The notes under the pieces: generated by a model
What the model was told of the DNA's origin: nothing
The model's database searches: none
Seen by the model: the letters and a program-made list of their open reading frames with translations, nothing else
Program-made: the position numbers and the translations under genes
From: Letharia columbiana
Lineage: Eukaryota; Ascomycota; Lecanoromycetes; Lecanorales; Parmeliaceae
Assembly (NCBI RefSeq): GCF_014066305.1
Contig: NW_023501036.1
Coordinates: 259,501 to 323,500 of the forward strand
Length of the DNA stretch: 64,000 nucleotides
Direction of reading: 5' to 3'
Part shown: in pieces, positions 1 to 11,649 of the stretch
How the letters are laid out: each line of letters begins with the position of its first letter
Numbering within the stretch: the stretch's first letter is position 1

Positions 1-481
1 GGCACGGACGAATTGACGTCGCTTTGCAGGCACAGCCTCACAGCCTCATCCAATAGACGCCGCCAAGAGACTAAAAGTATACACCTTCCATAAAAGGTTA
101 GATCATGAGAAAATCGTGGCGCGGCTACAAGTGCATCGACTCTTCATAACGCGCGCACCGCAGAGAGAATGAAGGATGCCTCACCACAGCTCGGCGAGAG
201 TAGGATAGCCAGGGTTATTGAACCACCGCAACGAGTGAAAGAAGCCAATCTCCATATCTACTATGGGTAACGTTGGATGGTGGTTAGCCGATGGATATAC
301 TGACACGGTCTACTGTTTGGTCAGGAGTCCCTTTTTCAATTCCACCTCACGGTCAGGATGACCTTGATGGCTACGCTGAACCCGCCTTTCTCAACGAGAA
401 CTATGAATGTTCAGGAGGTTCATGGACGAATATCTAATCTTCGTACTGTCGCCTCAGTCATCCCTGACCAGGACCCGAAAC
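1..481. other. Intergenic, ordinary composition, no gene seen
   Basis: This stretch has balanced base composition with normal CA/TG content. I see no long reading frame, RNA gene or repeat. It marks the un-mutated compartment left of the AT-rich island. Confidence 0.5.
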
Positions 482-1132
482 GGATATAAAGTACTTTGAT
501 CGGGCTAATTACTAATTCATACCCCGAAACTATGAATCCTTACCGAATCATACCCTAATTACTGAATCATACCCCTAGGGGTATGATTCAGTAATTTGCC
601 ATTACTTGGGGTATGATTCGTATTACCATTCATGATAAAAATCGCAAAGGAGAAAATTCGCGACCTGGGCCATCCGACCATAGAAAAAAGGAAATATCTC
701 CGACCGTATTTAATGGGTGACCTATCAGCTTAAATATATCAGATGAAAGCCGAGTGGGTGTTAACAGCACCCCCCACGCGGGCCCCCCCCTCTACGGGGG
801 CTATTTAGTTCAAATAGGGGCTGTCAAGCATAGACACCCGGACCAGGCTTTTTGCGCTTGACAGCCAGACACCCCTATTTAAACCTAAATAGGGCCCCTA
901 GGACGTCGCAGGGCCCCCTGGCTTGCTAACAGTGGGCTAAATTTGACCCCCAGCCTGTCTATATTTAGTCTGTGACTTTATTTCACTCCCAATAGTCTAC
1001 ACAGCAAGTTTGGTAAATTACCGAATCAATTAATCCTTACCGAATCATACCCCAAATTTTGGTGTAGGGGTATGATTCAGTAATTAGGGTATGATTCGGT
1101 AAGGATTCATATTCGGGATATAAAGTACTTTG
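482..1132. mobile_element. Foldback / MITE-like element flanked by 17-base direct repeat
   Basis: The exact 17-mer ggatataaagtactttg occurs at 482-498 and 1116-1132. Just inside, 47 bases at 531-577 are the exact reverse complement of 1065-1111. The left arm also contains a 40-base perfect palindrome (557-596, centre ccccTAgggg). A second internal inverted pair lies around 811-829 and 851-885 (aaataggggctgtcaagc and its complement). There is no open frame, so the element is non-autonomous. CA and TG are normal, so it has not been through RIP. The 17-mer is long for a target-site duplication; it may instead belong to the element. The superfamily is unknown. Confidence 0.7.
557..596. repeat. 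40-base perfect palindrome
   Basis: Each half reads aattactgaatcatacccct and its reverse complement follows with no spacer. It lies at the inner end of the left inverted repeat of the foldback element and could extrude as a cruciform. The right arm (1034-1104) folds imperfectly with a short loop. Confidence 0.9.
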
Positions 1133-1779
1133 CTCTGCATGTTGCCGTCCCGAAGATGTGCCGCGAGTCTCCTACTTCTCTGTTCGCAAGAAACGTGTCA
1201 CCGTTTTCATCCATTACTCGTGCCATCCACAAGTGAATTATCTCGCTTAATAGCGCCGGGAGAACCCACCAATCAATCTACCCAGATCTCCCGGAAATCG
1301 TACTGAAATACACCTTATTTTGTAGAGAAAGAAGCTGATAGAGCGGCACACTCTCCTATCAAATATCAAAACATCAACGAAATGACAACAATGACAACTA
1401 TATATATGTGTACGTGACTTCCTAGGCCTTTCTACTACTCAATTGACCAATCAGGGACCCCAAATAATTTCCCTACCGAGCACCGTCGTCCTCGAGTGAG
1501 GGATAACGTCACGCCAAGACGCTAAAATTTTAGCCGGATAATTCATTTCTGGACGGCACGAGTACTGCACACCCTTTCACTCTTGAAAAGCTTTCTGACT
1601 TGACTACATCCTCACTCCGTGCATCAACACAAGGCATTGCGCCCTCGTGAGACGACCCTGCCACAACACTCCAACCAGATCTCGTCACCCACAGACCTCA
1701 AGGTGATCGGCACCGTCAGGAACGTTTCAGTCTTCATCAGCGGGACGTGCTCTACTCTGGCCTCGGATCCATCATCAAC
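1133..1779 (+). other. Upstream region of the left gene
   Basis: This is about 650 bases between the foldback element and the ATG at 1780. It has ordinary composition. The region just before the start (1560-1779) is pyrimidine-rich in patches, as is common for fungal leaders, but no core promoter element can be assigned with confidence. Confidence 0.4.
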
Positions 1780-2676
1780 ATGGCTTACAGCAGCTCTTTC
1801 CAACCCTTGGCCTCTACAAACCCACAAGAATTCACGACGACAGAGACTTCTGTCACAAGCTTGATCAGCGGGCTACAATCTCAATACGACACGAGCTCTT
1901 CCACTCTATCCACGTCGTCTACGCATGCTGTGACCTCCGGAAGTAGAGCCGTCCTCAGCAGTGTTGGCGAGCTGCCCAAGTCGTGCGGCTTCCTTACTCT
2001 TGCCGGGGAGTTACGTAACATCATTTACGGCTATCTTATCACGTCTGGCCAGATCGAGATACTCCGGGTTTCTCGGCAGTTGCACGACGAGGCGAATGGC
2101 CTTCTCTACAAACAAGGGATCTGTCGACTATGTTTCGAGCTTGACAGCCCCAAACACCAACCCAAATCTCTACGCCAAATAAGGATACCTTCGAACAACA
2201 AAGTACAGAACTTCAATCTCCTCATCTTCCCCTCCCCCACCTCGGCTCCCCTAGTCAGTCGTGGCTTCGTACATTCTGTCCACGCTTCCGGTGACTGCCA
2301 CATTATTCTGGTCTGTCGAAAACCATGCTTATACGCCCCCGACACGTCAATCGCTCCCTTATTCATCATTGAATTCCTCAGCACTTTCAAGCTTCTCACA
2401 TTGAGGATCCACTTCTCCCACACCCTTCACCCCATGGATAGACGGAATAGAACAGTGATGGAGCCTCGTCACACGCAGAAACTTAAAGCTGTCGCAGCCT
2501 CGCTGTCGTCAGCTCTTGGGTCTCCTGAGTGGAAACCAGACACCTGTCCCAGTGCTTGCTACCAAACGTTTCCGCGCCACAGTGCACAACCTTCTATAAA
2601 CCCATTCCCCAACGCTCAGTACCTTGAGTTCCATCCACGCAAGGGACGAGAGATTGCCGGCGGAGTCCACCATTAG
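1780..2676 (+). CDS. Hypothetical protein, ELR-IY/LEFHP paralogue family (left copy)
   Basis: The product is 298 aa, function unknown. The frame is open from 1747, but that codon is GTG; the first ATG, in a good fungal context (caacATGG), is at 1780, and the stop is TAG at 2674. Residues 1-65 are Ser/Thr-rich and probably disordered. Residues 74-116 carry the block LAGELRNIIYG...IEILRVSRQLHDEANGLLYK, which resembles the LPxELRxxIY N-terminal module of ascomycete F-box/2EXR-like proteins. Residues 282-287 are LEFHPR. The protein at 63024-63986 shares both blocks and matches along its middle part (CHIILVC... against CRVVFLC..., and LKAVAA against LKAISI), so the two are paralogues. No catalytic motif, signal peptide or membrane span is evident. 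Base composition is normal and there is no RIP. An unrecognised intron cannot be excluded. Confidence 0.75.
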   Translation: MAYSSSFQPLASTNPQEFTTTETSVTSLISGLQSQYDTSSSTLSTSSTHAVTSGSRAVLSSVGELPKSCGFLTLAGELRNIIYGYLITSGQIEILRVSRQLHDEANGLLYKQGICRLCFELDSPKHQPKSLRQIRIPSNNKVQNFNLLIFPSPTSAPLVSRGFVHSVHASGDCHIILVCRKPCLYAPDTSIAPLFIIEFLSTFKLLTLRIHFSHTLHPMDRRNRTVMEPRHTQKLKAVAASLSSALGSPEWKPDTCPSACYQTFPRHSAQPSINPFPNAQYLEFHPRKGREIAGGVHH

Positions 2677-3440
2677 TGTGTCAGGCAGGAGTGCGAAAAG
2701 GAACGATTCTGCGATCAGATGTTGGATGCTTTGAGTTTACTGCTAAGCTCCGGTTGTCGAAAATCGGTGCGTAGACGGGCGAACGAGAGAGGAGCCATTA
2801 TCGGTAGGAAAGTGCGAGGAAAGCTGTCCAGGTACCCTGTAGAATATTATGCATTAGCCAGCGCCCAAAACGATGTTGCCTGGGAAATCAATTCCGGGAT
2901 GCTATCATGCCGTACTAGCGAATGAGTAGCAAATTACCAATCTGTGTTGACATTGAGAAATGAGACACCACAAGAATCTCTTCCTTGTTTTTTTAAACGT
3001 AGAGCAAGACCATCTTTGAACTCGGGATTGCATCTCGTTAACACCTTGCGCTATGCATCAGTTTTTGACCAAGTTCATCCTTCTCTGTGGAGGAATGTGA
3101 CCACATTTCAAGGCAACCCAACTCAGGGTCGTCGCTTGCTCTTTGTATTCTCATTATTGCGCTCGCTCTCCTCTTTAACCAAGACAACGCAGTCAGTATC
3201 AGTCAAGCAATCAACAGCCAAGCTGTCTGTGGTGCTTGCACCAGTTTTTATCAAATCCTATTGCCGACCTCAACTTATTGGAATATGCTCCCAGCCTTGT
3301 GGTAGGGCTAGATAACTACTATTTAAGTACTTGTAGTAAGCTTTATAGCCATGCTTCTTCTTCTAAATATGTGCTGGGGCGCGGGCTTCCCAGTGTGTGT
3401 GTGTGTGTAATTCCTACGTCGGAGGGGCGCCCCTCTAGCC
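2677..3440. other. Downstream intergenic region, no gene supported
   Basis: Short frames here (2719-2925, 2944-3315) lack homology or domain features; the second opens with TTG. A (GT)n run lies at about 3393-3408 and a 14-base palindrome gaggggcgcccctc at 3422-3435, just outside the first transposon repeat. This is the last un-mutated sequence before the AT-rich island. Confidence 0.5.
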
Positions 3441-3652
3441 ATCTAGTATTGTCTCGCTAAACGTCCCACGAAAACTACACGCATAAATAAGTTCTAAATG
3501 ATGATTGGCTAGGTTCTAAGGCCTAGTAGTATATAGATAGTAATCTATTATATAGCTTAGCTCTAGAAAAACTTCCTCTATATAAAATAGAAGATTTAAA
3601 GTTTAAGTATAAGAGAATATTAAAAAAATAAGACGCGGGTAAGTAGAAAAAG
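3441..3652 (-). repeat. Split direct repeat B2 (outer copy)
   Basis: It aligns with 3816 to about 3960 from ctagtattgtctcg (3443 on) through the block ending acttcc (about 3577), with weaker similarity to 3652. Mismatches are nearly all C/T or G/A. The first 130 bases are not RIP-mutated, so the island edge lies inside this repeat. Confidence 0.65.
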
Positions 3653-3815
3653 TATAAAAACCTTTTTTTATAATAAGAGGAATAAGAATAAGAAGTAAAA
3701 AATAGATAGAAATATCGTCTATTTAAGGCTCTTTTAATATAATAATCTTAGTTATTCTATTATAAATATATATTATATTTCTTTCTTACTAATCTTTAAT
3801 TAAGCTATAATAACT
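3653..3815 (-). repeat. Split direct repeat A2
   Basis: It aligns with 7951-8110 over its whole length (tataaaaacc against tgtaaaaacc at the left edge, aattaagctata near the right edge) with a few small indels. It is fully RIP-converted, unlike A1. Confidence 0.75.
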
Positions 3816-3960
3816 AATATTATCTTATATAATATTTTATAAAAACTATATATATAAATAAGTTTTAAATAATAATTAATTAGATTCTAAAAAATAATAA
3901 TATATAGATAGCAATTTATTATATAATTTAGCTTTAAAAAAACTTCTAAAATAAATAATT
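3816..3960 (-). repeat. Split direct repeat B1 (inner copy)
   Basis: This is a RIP-converted direct copy of B2 that directly abuts A2. The shared blocks include taaataagtt and atatatagatag. Confidence 0.65.
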
Positions 3961-4169
3961 TATATTTAATAGAAATTTATTAGCTTTAAGCTATATAAGA
4001 ATACTATAGATAATATAATATAATAAGAATATAGATCGAGTATATCTCGATATATAAGTAATATAAGTTAGACTTTTAATAATTAAATAGTTAAATCTTA
4101 TTATTAATTAAATCGACGTTTCTCGCGAAGATAGTAATCTCTTTATAAAAAGAGTATTCTAAGTAGTAA

Positions 4170-4900
4170 TCTAGATAATCGAGTATATATAGAGTACTAT
4201 ATAGCGTAGCGATAATATATTATCTTATAAAGACTTTATCTAAATTAAATAGCGATAATAACTTATTAATAGAGAAGCGAGTAAATAAGTTTTATAGCGA
4301 ATAAATAAAGTAGATATTATTATTTATAGCGATAATAAATAGCGTAATTCTTCTTTTAAATAGATCTATCTTCGAGAATAATAGCGATAACTTTATATAA
4401 TAGCTATATAGCGTAATTAAATATCTTATAATATATTATTATTCGAAATCGCTATTTTTAAATTTAGTTTAAAATTATATAAATTTATCTATATAAAGAA
4501 ATATAATAAATATAAAATAAAAGAAAGTATATAAGATAGCTTTCTTTAGAGAAGTTTTATTAAATTAAATAAGAATATAAAATAGTAAATCTCGCGTAAT
4601 TAAATAATATTCTTTAATATCGATCTCGTTATATAATCTACGAATATTAATAATTACTCGCTATAATAGTAGATAATAAAAGATCTTAAGATTCTCGAAT
4701 TTTATATTTATATAAGCTAAACGAACGTCTATAAGATAAATCTTAATAAATTTAATTTAAATATAATAATTAGCTAGACGTATTATCTAGTTAATAAATA
4801 ATTAAATAATAATAAGAAATATAATAATTCTTAATAGAATATAAAACTCGATATAGAAGGCCTTCGTTATTTAATAGCTATTTCTTATCTTATTAACTAA
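4170..4900 (-). pseudogene. Tyrosine recombinase relic of the DIRS/Ngaro-like element
   Basis: The minus-strand frame running from about 4900 down to 4170 keeps the layout of a fungal retroelement tyrosine recombinase. There is an N-terminal core-binding part with a ...DVRLAY... stretch (about 4740). An ITRDLL-like segment follows (4582-4602), then a hydrophobic helix leading to the box I position where the catalytic Arg now reads Tyr (CGY to TAY by RIP on both strands), and then the C-terminal half. Stops are mainly TAA/TAG at former Gln/Trp codons. The enzyme would have inserted circular cDNA in place of a DDE integrase. It is non-functional now. Confidence 0.6.
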
Positions 4901-5449
4901 ATTCTATTAAATATATCTCGCGATATTATAATTTAGAGAAATCTTCTTATATTATAATTTAAATAGACTATAATTTAATAATTTCTACGTAGATTAAGAG
5001 CGTTTAATTATAAATATAAATTAATAATTTTATTAAATTTAAAGCGAGAAAGTAAATTAGTTAAAGTATTCTATTTAATAAAGATTTAAATTATATTATA
5101 AATGATATCGTATTAAGCGAATAATATGACTATTTACTTAAGTAGTATTATAATTAATTTATATATAGAACTATTATTAATACTCTTAATAATAGTATTA
5201 TTATTATAGTAGAGTATAAGATATAATTAATATAAGCGAGATAGTTATCTATAAATAGCTATAAGAATAATAAATATCTTTTTAAATTAAATATTCTTCT
5301 TATAATAGCGAATAGCGAAGTATATATTAAACGTATCGTTTAATTTAGAATAAATAGCGATATTCTCGAGAATATACTTTTTTATTTTATACTTATTAGA
5401 AGCGTTTATTTATATAAAATAGTAATAATATATAACTATATAACGAAAT

Positions 5450-6100
5450 AGTTATATCTTATTTTATCTAGATAGAAAGATATCTTATTAATATAGATTT
5501 ATTACGATTATAACGATAATATAATAATATCCTTATTTTTTAAATAATATAAAATAGAGTCTTCTTAGAAAAGTCTTATTAGAAATTATTACTTTAGCGA
5601 AGAAGAATAGTAGATTTATTATTAATTTAAGCTCGTTATAAGAAGTAATTTATTTATTTAAAAGAGCTTTTATTAATTTTCTCGCTCTTTTTAACTTATC
5701 GAGAGAGAGCTTAATTTTTATCTTCTCGCTATTAAACTTAATTTCTAAAAATTTAACTCGAGTATTTTTCTTATTCTTAATATAATTTATTTTTAAATTA
5801 TAATTATTATAAATAATATTAAAGTTATCGCTAAATTAGATTATATTATTATTAGACGAAAGAATAATAAAGAAATCGTTTAAATAGTAAAAAACGATAT
5901 TTTAAAATAGAATAATAATAAGTATTTAATAAAGGGCCTTAATAAATAGATTAAAAATAAAGAATACGATATATAAGTTAAATAATAAGAATCTATAAAT
6001 ATAATAGAAGCTATTCTAAAAGAAATCTAGTAATTAAAAATTTAATTCGACTATAGAAATATATCTAAATACGTTAATAAGATCTCGCTTAATTATAATT
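5450..6100 (-). pseudogene. Reverse transcriptase / RNase H relic of DIRS type
   Basis: On the minus strand the LPFGL...APFIFNLF-like block is recognisable at about 6000-5940 (it reads LLFNLYIVFFIFNLF). The catalytic YxDD box reads Tyr-Leu-Asn-Asp at 5886-5875, the second Asp-class residue altered by RIP, followed by Phe-Phe. Downstream is a stretch matching the ELxSLxGxLxFA linker typical of DIRS RTs (about 5640-5580). This RT group differs from LTR and LINE RTs, and with the recombinase it defines the order. Stops are scattered throughout. Confidence 0.65.
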
Positions 6101-7950
6101 ATATTCTTACTTTAAATAAATAGAATATTAATAATATTATTTAATATAGTATACTTAAGTATTTTATAAATCTTATAAATATAATAATTAACGAATTATA
6201 ATTATAGAAAAAAAAGATTATAAATTCTTTTTTAATCGTTATTATACTTTAAGATAAAATCTAATAAAGATAAAATAAAGTATTTCGAGAGTTTTATATC
6301 TAACCGTATTAGATAATCGTTATTCTTCTACTTTTAAAGATTTTTAAATAGTATTTTAAGTATTATAGCGATATTAGAGTAAGGTTTATTTAATAATAAT
6401 TAACTAAGATCTTAATAGTCTATTTTAATATCGCGGGCGATAATTATAAATAAGATATTAATAAATATCTAATTAAGATAATTCTTTAGTTTTTTTTTAA
6501 TCGTCTTTTTTTAATAAATTATATCTCTTTAATAAAGACTTACTTAGCGAGATAAATATATATAAAAATAATTTAACTATTAACTTAGAATCTCTTAATA
6601 TTAATTATAATTGAGAAATAAGAGAGAGTTTTATACTTAGCGAGATAATATTAGCGAAGGTTTTATTAATATAATTAATAATAGAGTATAATTAGCTATA
6701 TATATTATATATATATAAATAATAATAACTTTAAAGAGTTATATAGTTTATTATAATTAAATTAATTATAGTAAAATAATTAAGAGTTTTAAATATTTTA
6801 ATAAGAAGATATAGAAGTAGTATTACGATATATCTAAGATAAAGTTTAATTTAAATATAAATTATATAATAAATAAGCTTCTAATTAAGTAAATAAGGGT
6901 TACTATCTTAAAACTCGATTTTCTAAATAATTATTAAGTATTTATTATATATAAATATTATCTTAATAAAGCTAAATTCTATTATAGACGAAGATCTCGT
7001 AAAAATAGTATATTAATTAGAAGATATAAATAGTTAATAGATTAGAAATATAGGTTAATAATAAGTTTTAAAGAGATAGAATAATTATTTTATAAGTAAA
7101 GAAATATATAATCTAATTATAAATCTCGAAGTATTAAAGAAGCTTCTTAAGTTTCTTAATCTTTTTATTATCGCTAGCGAGATAATTAATAAAGCTATTA
7201 AATAGCTTATTAAGATATTTAATATTAAATATCTTATAATAGATTTATTTAATTTATTTTAAATTTATCGTTTTAAAATAAAGAAGAAGAAAGATTATTA
7301 TAAGATTATTATCTTAATATAAGAAGAAGCGATATAATATTACTTTTATCTTAAACGATATTAATATTCTCTATTACGATAAAATTAAAGTTAATTATAG
7401 AGTTTAAAGAGATATAGATAATAGCTAAGAAGATAAAGTAAATAAGAAAAATTAATAGATCGATAATATAAGAATTTAGAATATAGATTAATATATAATA
7501 AAGTTAGCTAATTAGCGATAAATATAAATTTTATTAATCTTATTCTATATATATACGAGTTCGTTATAATTCTAAAATATATTATTTTTATCGATTTATT
7601 TCTATTTAAGTTTTTAATAAATTAATTATAATTAAATAATATAGAGATTAAAGATTAAGTTTAACGAGATAAGTAATTCTATTAAAGAATCTAATTAATA
7701 AATAGAAGATATAGTAAGAATAGAGAGAGATAAGAGTTTATTAGAAAGCTCTTTTATAAATTTTATAGATGATTTTTATAAAGATAATAATTTAATAACG
7801 ATAGTCTAACGTATAGTTATAATCTTTATAATAAATTTATAAGAATACTTAAGAGTTATTAATAGTAACTAAATAGTAGTAATATAAGTAGAAGAATAAT
7901 ATATTTTTTAAATGAAAATTTCTTTTATCTAATATTAGAAAAGAGAAAAG

Positions 7951-8110
7951 TGTAAAAACCTCTTCTTACGACGAGAGGAATAAGAATAAAAAGTAAAAAA
8001 TAGATGGGAGCATCGTCTATTTAAGGCTCTTTCAATATAGCAATCTCGGCTATTCTATTATAAGTATGTGCTATGCTTCTTACTAGCCTCTAATTAAGCT
8101 ATAGCGAATA
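7951..8110 (-). repeat. Split direct repeat A1 (outer copy)
   Basis: This is the terminal repeat at the 5-prime side of the minus-strand element. It retains TG and CA (for example gatgggagcatcg and tatgtgctatgc) that its partner A2 has lost, showing that RIP hit the two copies unequally. The purine run agaaaagagaaaag at 7937-7950 abuts it. Confidence 0.7.
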
Positions 8111-10310
8111 GACTAGAGTAAGATCGTTTTTTCTTACTCGACCTTTTAACTATATTCGATTTTTACGTATAATATACTATCTAGAGTAATCTATACGTCT
8201 AAAAAAAAGAAAGAAAACTATATTAATTAAATTGTCTTCGAATTATATTTTTCTAATTCTATCTTATCTTACTTTTATTAAAATCTCTTATATTATTTAT
8301 TCTATTATCTTTTATTAAGTATTAATTAATTAATTAGCTTTTATAAAGTCGCTCGAAAGATAATATTTTAAATATCTTTTTTAAAGTAGATATCTTTATA
8401 CTTTATAGCTATTATAGTAAGAAATAACGACGTATATAAAATATATTCTCTTTTAAAAAACTATTATTATATTATAATTATACTTTAATTATTATAATCG
8501 CTAAATTAATTATTTATATCTTTTATACTCTTAAATCCTACGCCTAAATAGAGTTATTATATTACTTCTCTATTTATAATATTTAATCTAATACTCGAAT
8601 AATTTCTATCTCGCGAATAAGCTTCTAAAGATTTATTTTAAGAATATCTTTTATATCGTATAATAAATATTAAATATATTCTCTCTTATATATTAATAAT
8701 TATTATTTATAATATTATCTTAAAATAATAAATTATATATTCGCTTATAGATAGATTAACTAGCTTCGCTAGAGGGTTTTTTATAAAAGAGTTTACTCTT
8801 ATAAAGATCTTCTTATTTATTATAAAAATATATTATCTTTAAAGATTTTTATTTTATAGAAAAATTATAACTTTAAAGCGAAGATATTCGAGTTTAATTA
8901 TTTATTACGAATCGTCTAACTCTCTAATAGAGCGATATAATTACTATTATACTTCTTTAAAAGAGTATTTTATAAGTTTTTAATAATATTATAATTAATT
9001 TTAATTCTATTTTTTTAACTATATTTAGAATTATAAGCGATTATTTTTAGATATAATAATATTAATATATTCTATATTATATATAAAATATAGCGTTTTT
9101 ATATCTCTTTAAATATCTTAATTATAATAGTTATTATTAAAAGTAAGAAGATATTATAAGATATTATAAGCGAGATTAAGAATAATAAGATTTAACTTAA
9201 TTAATTAGAGATTATATCTAAGATCTATTAGCGTAAATAGAGATTTAAGAATTAAAAGTTAGATATAATTTATATTAAGAAGAAGATAAAAGTTTCGAGA
9301 TTATATATAGTCTCTTATTATAAGATATAATTATTAGCTATTTTATTAATAAAGTAATTATTTTTCTAGTAATTATCTATAGTAAGAATATTTTATATAT
9401 ACGATTTTATCTATTAGTCTTATAGATAGATATACTATAAGCTATCTATTTAAGAGAGTAAGATTAAAAAAATAAGATTATATTATTATAAGTAAATTTT
9501 AAGTTTATTATACTCTTATATATTAATTTAAAATTTAATTAATTTTCTTAAGTTTAAAAGCTTTCTCTCTTATTATTATTCTTATTAAAGAGAAATATCT
9601 CGAGAAGTCGATAATATTATATATCGTAGAAGTTTTTATAATCTATACTCGAATTTATATAATATATATCTTATTTTATAGAGTTAGAATCGAGATATTA
9701 CTTTTACTCTACTATTTAAGACTATAATAGAATTACGAGATATCTACTTTTCTTTTTAAAATTCTCATAAGTCTTATTTCTTATATTTGATTATTTTTAA
9801 GATATATTTATTTTACTAAATTTATATATTTATATTTATAATTATAAGATTATTATATTTAATTATAGAATTAAGAAAACCTTTTACTATAATATATATT
9901 AAGTCTTTAAATATAAAAAGATTAATTAATATAATTAATATATTTTTAATTTATTAAGAAATATAATAAATTATCTTTAAGCGAGTTATAAAAAGTATTA
10001 TATTTAATATTTAATAATAGAAATAATAACTTCTAATAATAATATTCTATTATTATTAAAATATAATAACGAATAATAATATTTCTTATAAAGATTAATA
10101 TTTATAAGATTTCTAGATTTTCTAAAGCGAGTATTTTTAATTAATATTATATCGAAGAGTAGAAGATAAATATAAAAAGAAAAGAAAATAATATTAATAA
10201 TATTAATAAAATAGTCTATAAATAAAGCGATTAAATATTATCTACTCGAGAATATTAAAATATATAAATTAAATTTTAATCTCTAATTTTTTAGAAGTAT
10301 ACTATTATTA
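8111..10310. other. AT-rich RIP-mutated sequence, unclassified
   Basis: CA and TG are almost absent and no repeat edge or protein motif could be assigned. It lies between the recombinase element and R copy 1 and is presumably an older element remnant. Confidence 0.4.
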
Positions 10311-10881
10311 ATATATATAAAAGAATAAGATAGGGCTAAATTAGAAAACCTTAAATTTATATATATAGTTAATTATTAATTTAGAGTTATTACGCTATTT
10401 AATTAGATCGGCCAAGTTAGCCCAATAGCCCTTCTATATCTTCTTATTAAAAATTTATATATAGAAATCTTATACTTTAAGGTACTTAGCTTACGATAGA
10501 TATAGTTACTTTATAATTTCTTAAATTATAAAGCTCGCTTTACGCTTTCTAACGCTATAAAAATAATAAAGTTTAATTTACTATTAATAGATTAAATAAA
10601 TATTTAAATATAATAGTTATAGTAGTTATATTAGACGCGTTTAAAATCGAATAATAATTCTTTTATCTATTTATATAATTATTATTCTTCTATTATTCTA
10701 TTATTCTATTAATTCTATTAATTCTATTAATTTCACTAATATAAATATAATTATCTTCGATATCCCTCCTTCTAATTAAAGCTCTCTTATTAACGCTCTT
10801 AGACTATCTTTTAGCGAATTCGCTATTATTAATAATCGAGGCCGTAAGCGAGCTTAATAGCTATCTACTACTACTTATAAA

Positions 10882-11181
10882 CGCGTTAAAAGACTCTTAA
10901 AAAGAGCTCGAACGAATATATTCTCCTCTATATACTTCTTTTAAGTTAGCGATAGATGAATTAAACTAATATTTAAATATTCGCGTTAGAAAGCTTTTTA
11001 AAAGAGTTCGAACGAATATATTCTCTTCTATATACTTCTTTTAAGTTAGCGATAGGTGAATTAAACTAATATTTAAATATTCGCGTTAAAAGACTCTTAA
11101 AAAGAGCTTAAACGAATATATTCTCTTCTATATACTTCTTCTAAGTTAGCGATAAATAGATTAAATTAATATTTAAATATT
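10882..11181. repeat. Three 100-base tandem units in R copy 1
   Basis: The motif cgcgtta recurs at 10882, 10982 and 11082, each time followed by the same body (aaaagagctcgaacgaatat..., gttagcgata..., atatttaaatat). A single related unit occurs in the other R copies. Confidence 0.85.
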
Positions 11182-11515
11182 ATAATTATATTAAACGCGT
11201 TCGATTTAGATATTTATACTTCTTTTTTACTTATCTCTTAAAGTCTTTACTAACGCTTTTAGATTATTCTTTTAACGAATTCGCTATTACTAATAATCGA
11301 GGCCGTAAGCGAGTTTAATAGCTATCTACTACTACTTATAAACGCGTTAAAAAACTCTTAAAAAGAGTTCGAACGAATATATTCTTCTCTATATACTTCT
11401 CTTAAGCTAGCGATAGATAGATTAAACTAATATTTAAATATTATAATTATATTAAACGCGTTTAAAATTAAATAATAATTCTTTTCATCTATTTATATAA
11501 TTATTCTTCTTTTAT

Positions 11516-11607
11516 TTATTAATTCTATTAATTCTATTAATTCTATTATTTCTATTAATTCTATTAATTCTATTAATTCTATTAATTCTATTAATTCTAT
11601 TAATTTT
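11516..11607. repeat. 9-base microsatellite (attaattct)n in R copy 1
   Basis: About ten units with one or two variants. The same motif at the matching place of R copy 3 is expanded to about 515 bases. Confidence 0.85.
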
Positions 11608-11649
11608 ATTAATATAAATATATTTATTCTCGATATTCTCGCACTTAGT

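Larger units (their letters stand above)
3441..8110 (-). mobile_element. DIRS/Ngaro-like tyrosine-recombinase retrotransposon with split direct repeats, RIP-degraded
   Basis: Read on the minus strand the order is A1 (8110-7951), internal region, RT (about 6100-5500), tyrosine recombinase (about 4900-4170), B1 (about 3960-3816), A2 (3815-3653), B2 (about 3652-3441). A1 and A2 are direct copies of about 160 bases; B1 and B2 are direct copies differing almost only by C-to-T and G-to-A. B1, A2 and B2 abut. This arrangement is the split direct repeat of Ngaro/PAT-type elements, which integrate by tyrosine recombinase and leave no target duplication; none is seen. It forms the left edge of the island. 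The outer end of B2 and much of A1 keep CA/TG while A2 and B1 are fully converted. The exact termini are approximate. Confidence 0.72.

Noticed and set aside
1619..1864. Short frames overlapping the start of the left gene on both strands
   Set aside because: They overlap the better supported 298-aa frame and show no domain or paralogue, whereas the long frame has a full-length paralogue at the other end.
2719..3315. Small plus-strand frames downstream of the left gene
   Set aside because: Low-complexity or featureless products, one with a TTG start; no paralogue near the right gene. Likely chance frames in balanced-composition DNA.
3653..8110. Reading the A1/A2 repeats as ordinary LTRs of a plus-strand element, helped by the purine run beside 7951
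   Set aside because: RT and recombinase relics lie on the minus strand. The additional B1/B2 pair and its position fit split direct repeats, and the bases flanking the supposed LTRs (aaaag and gacta) do not match.
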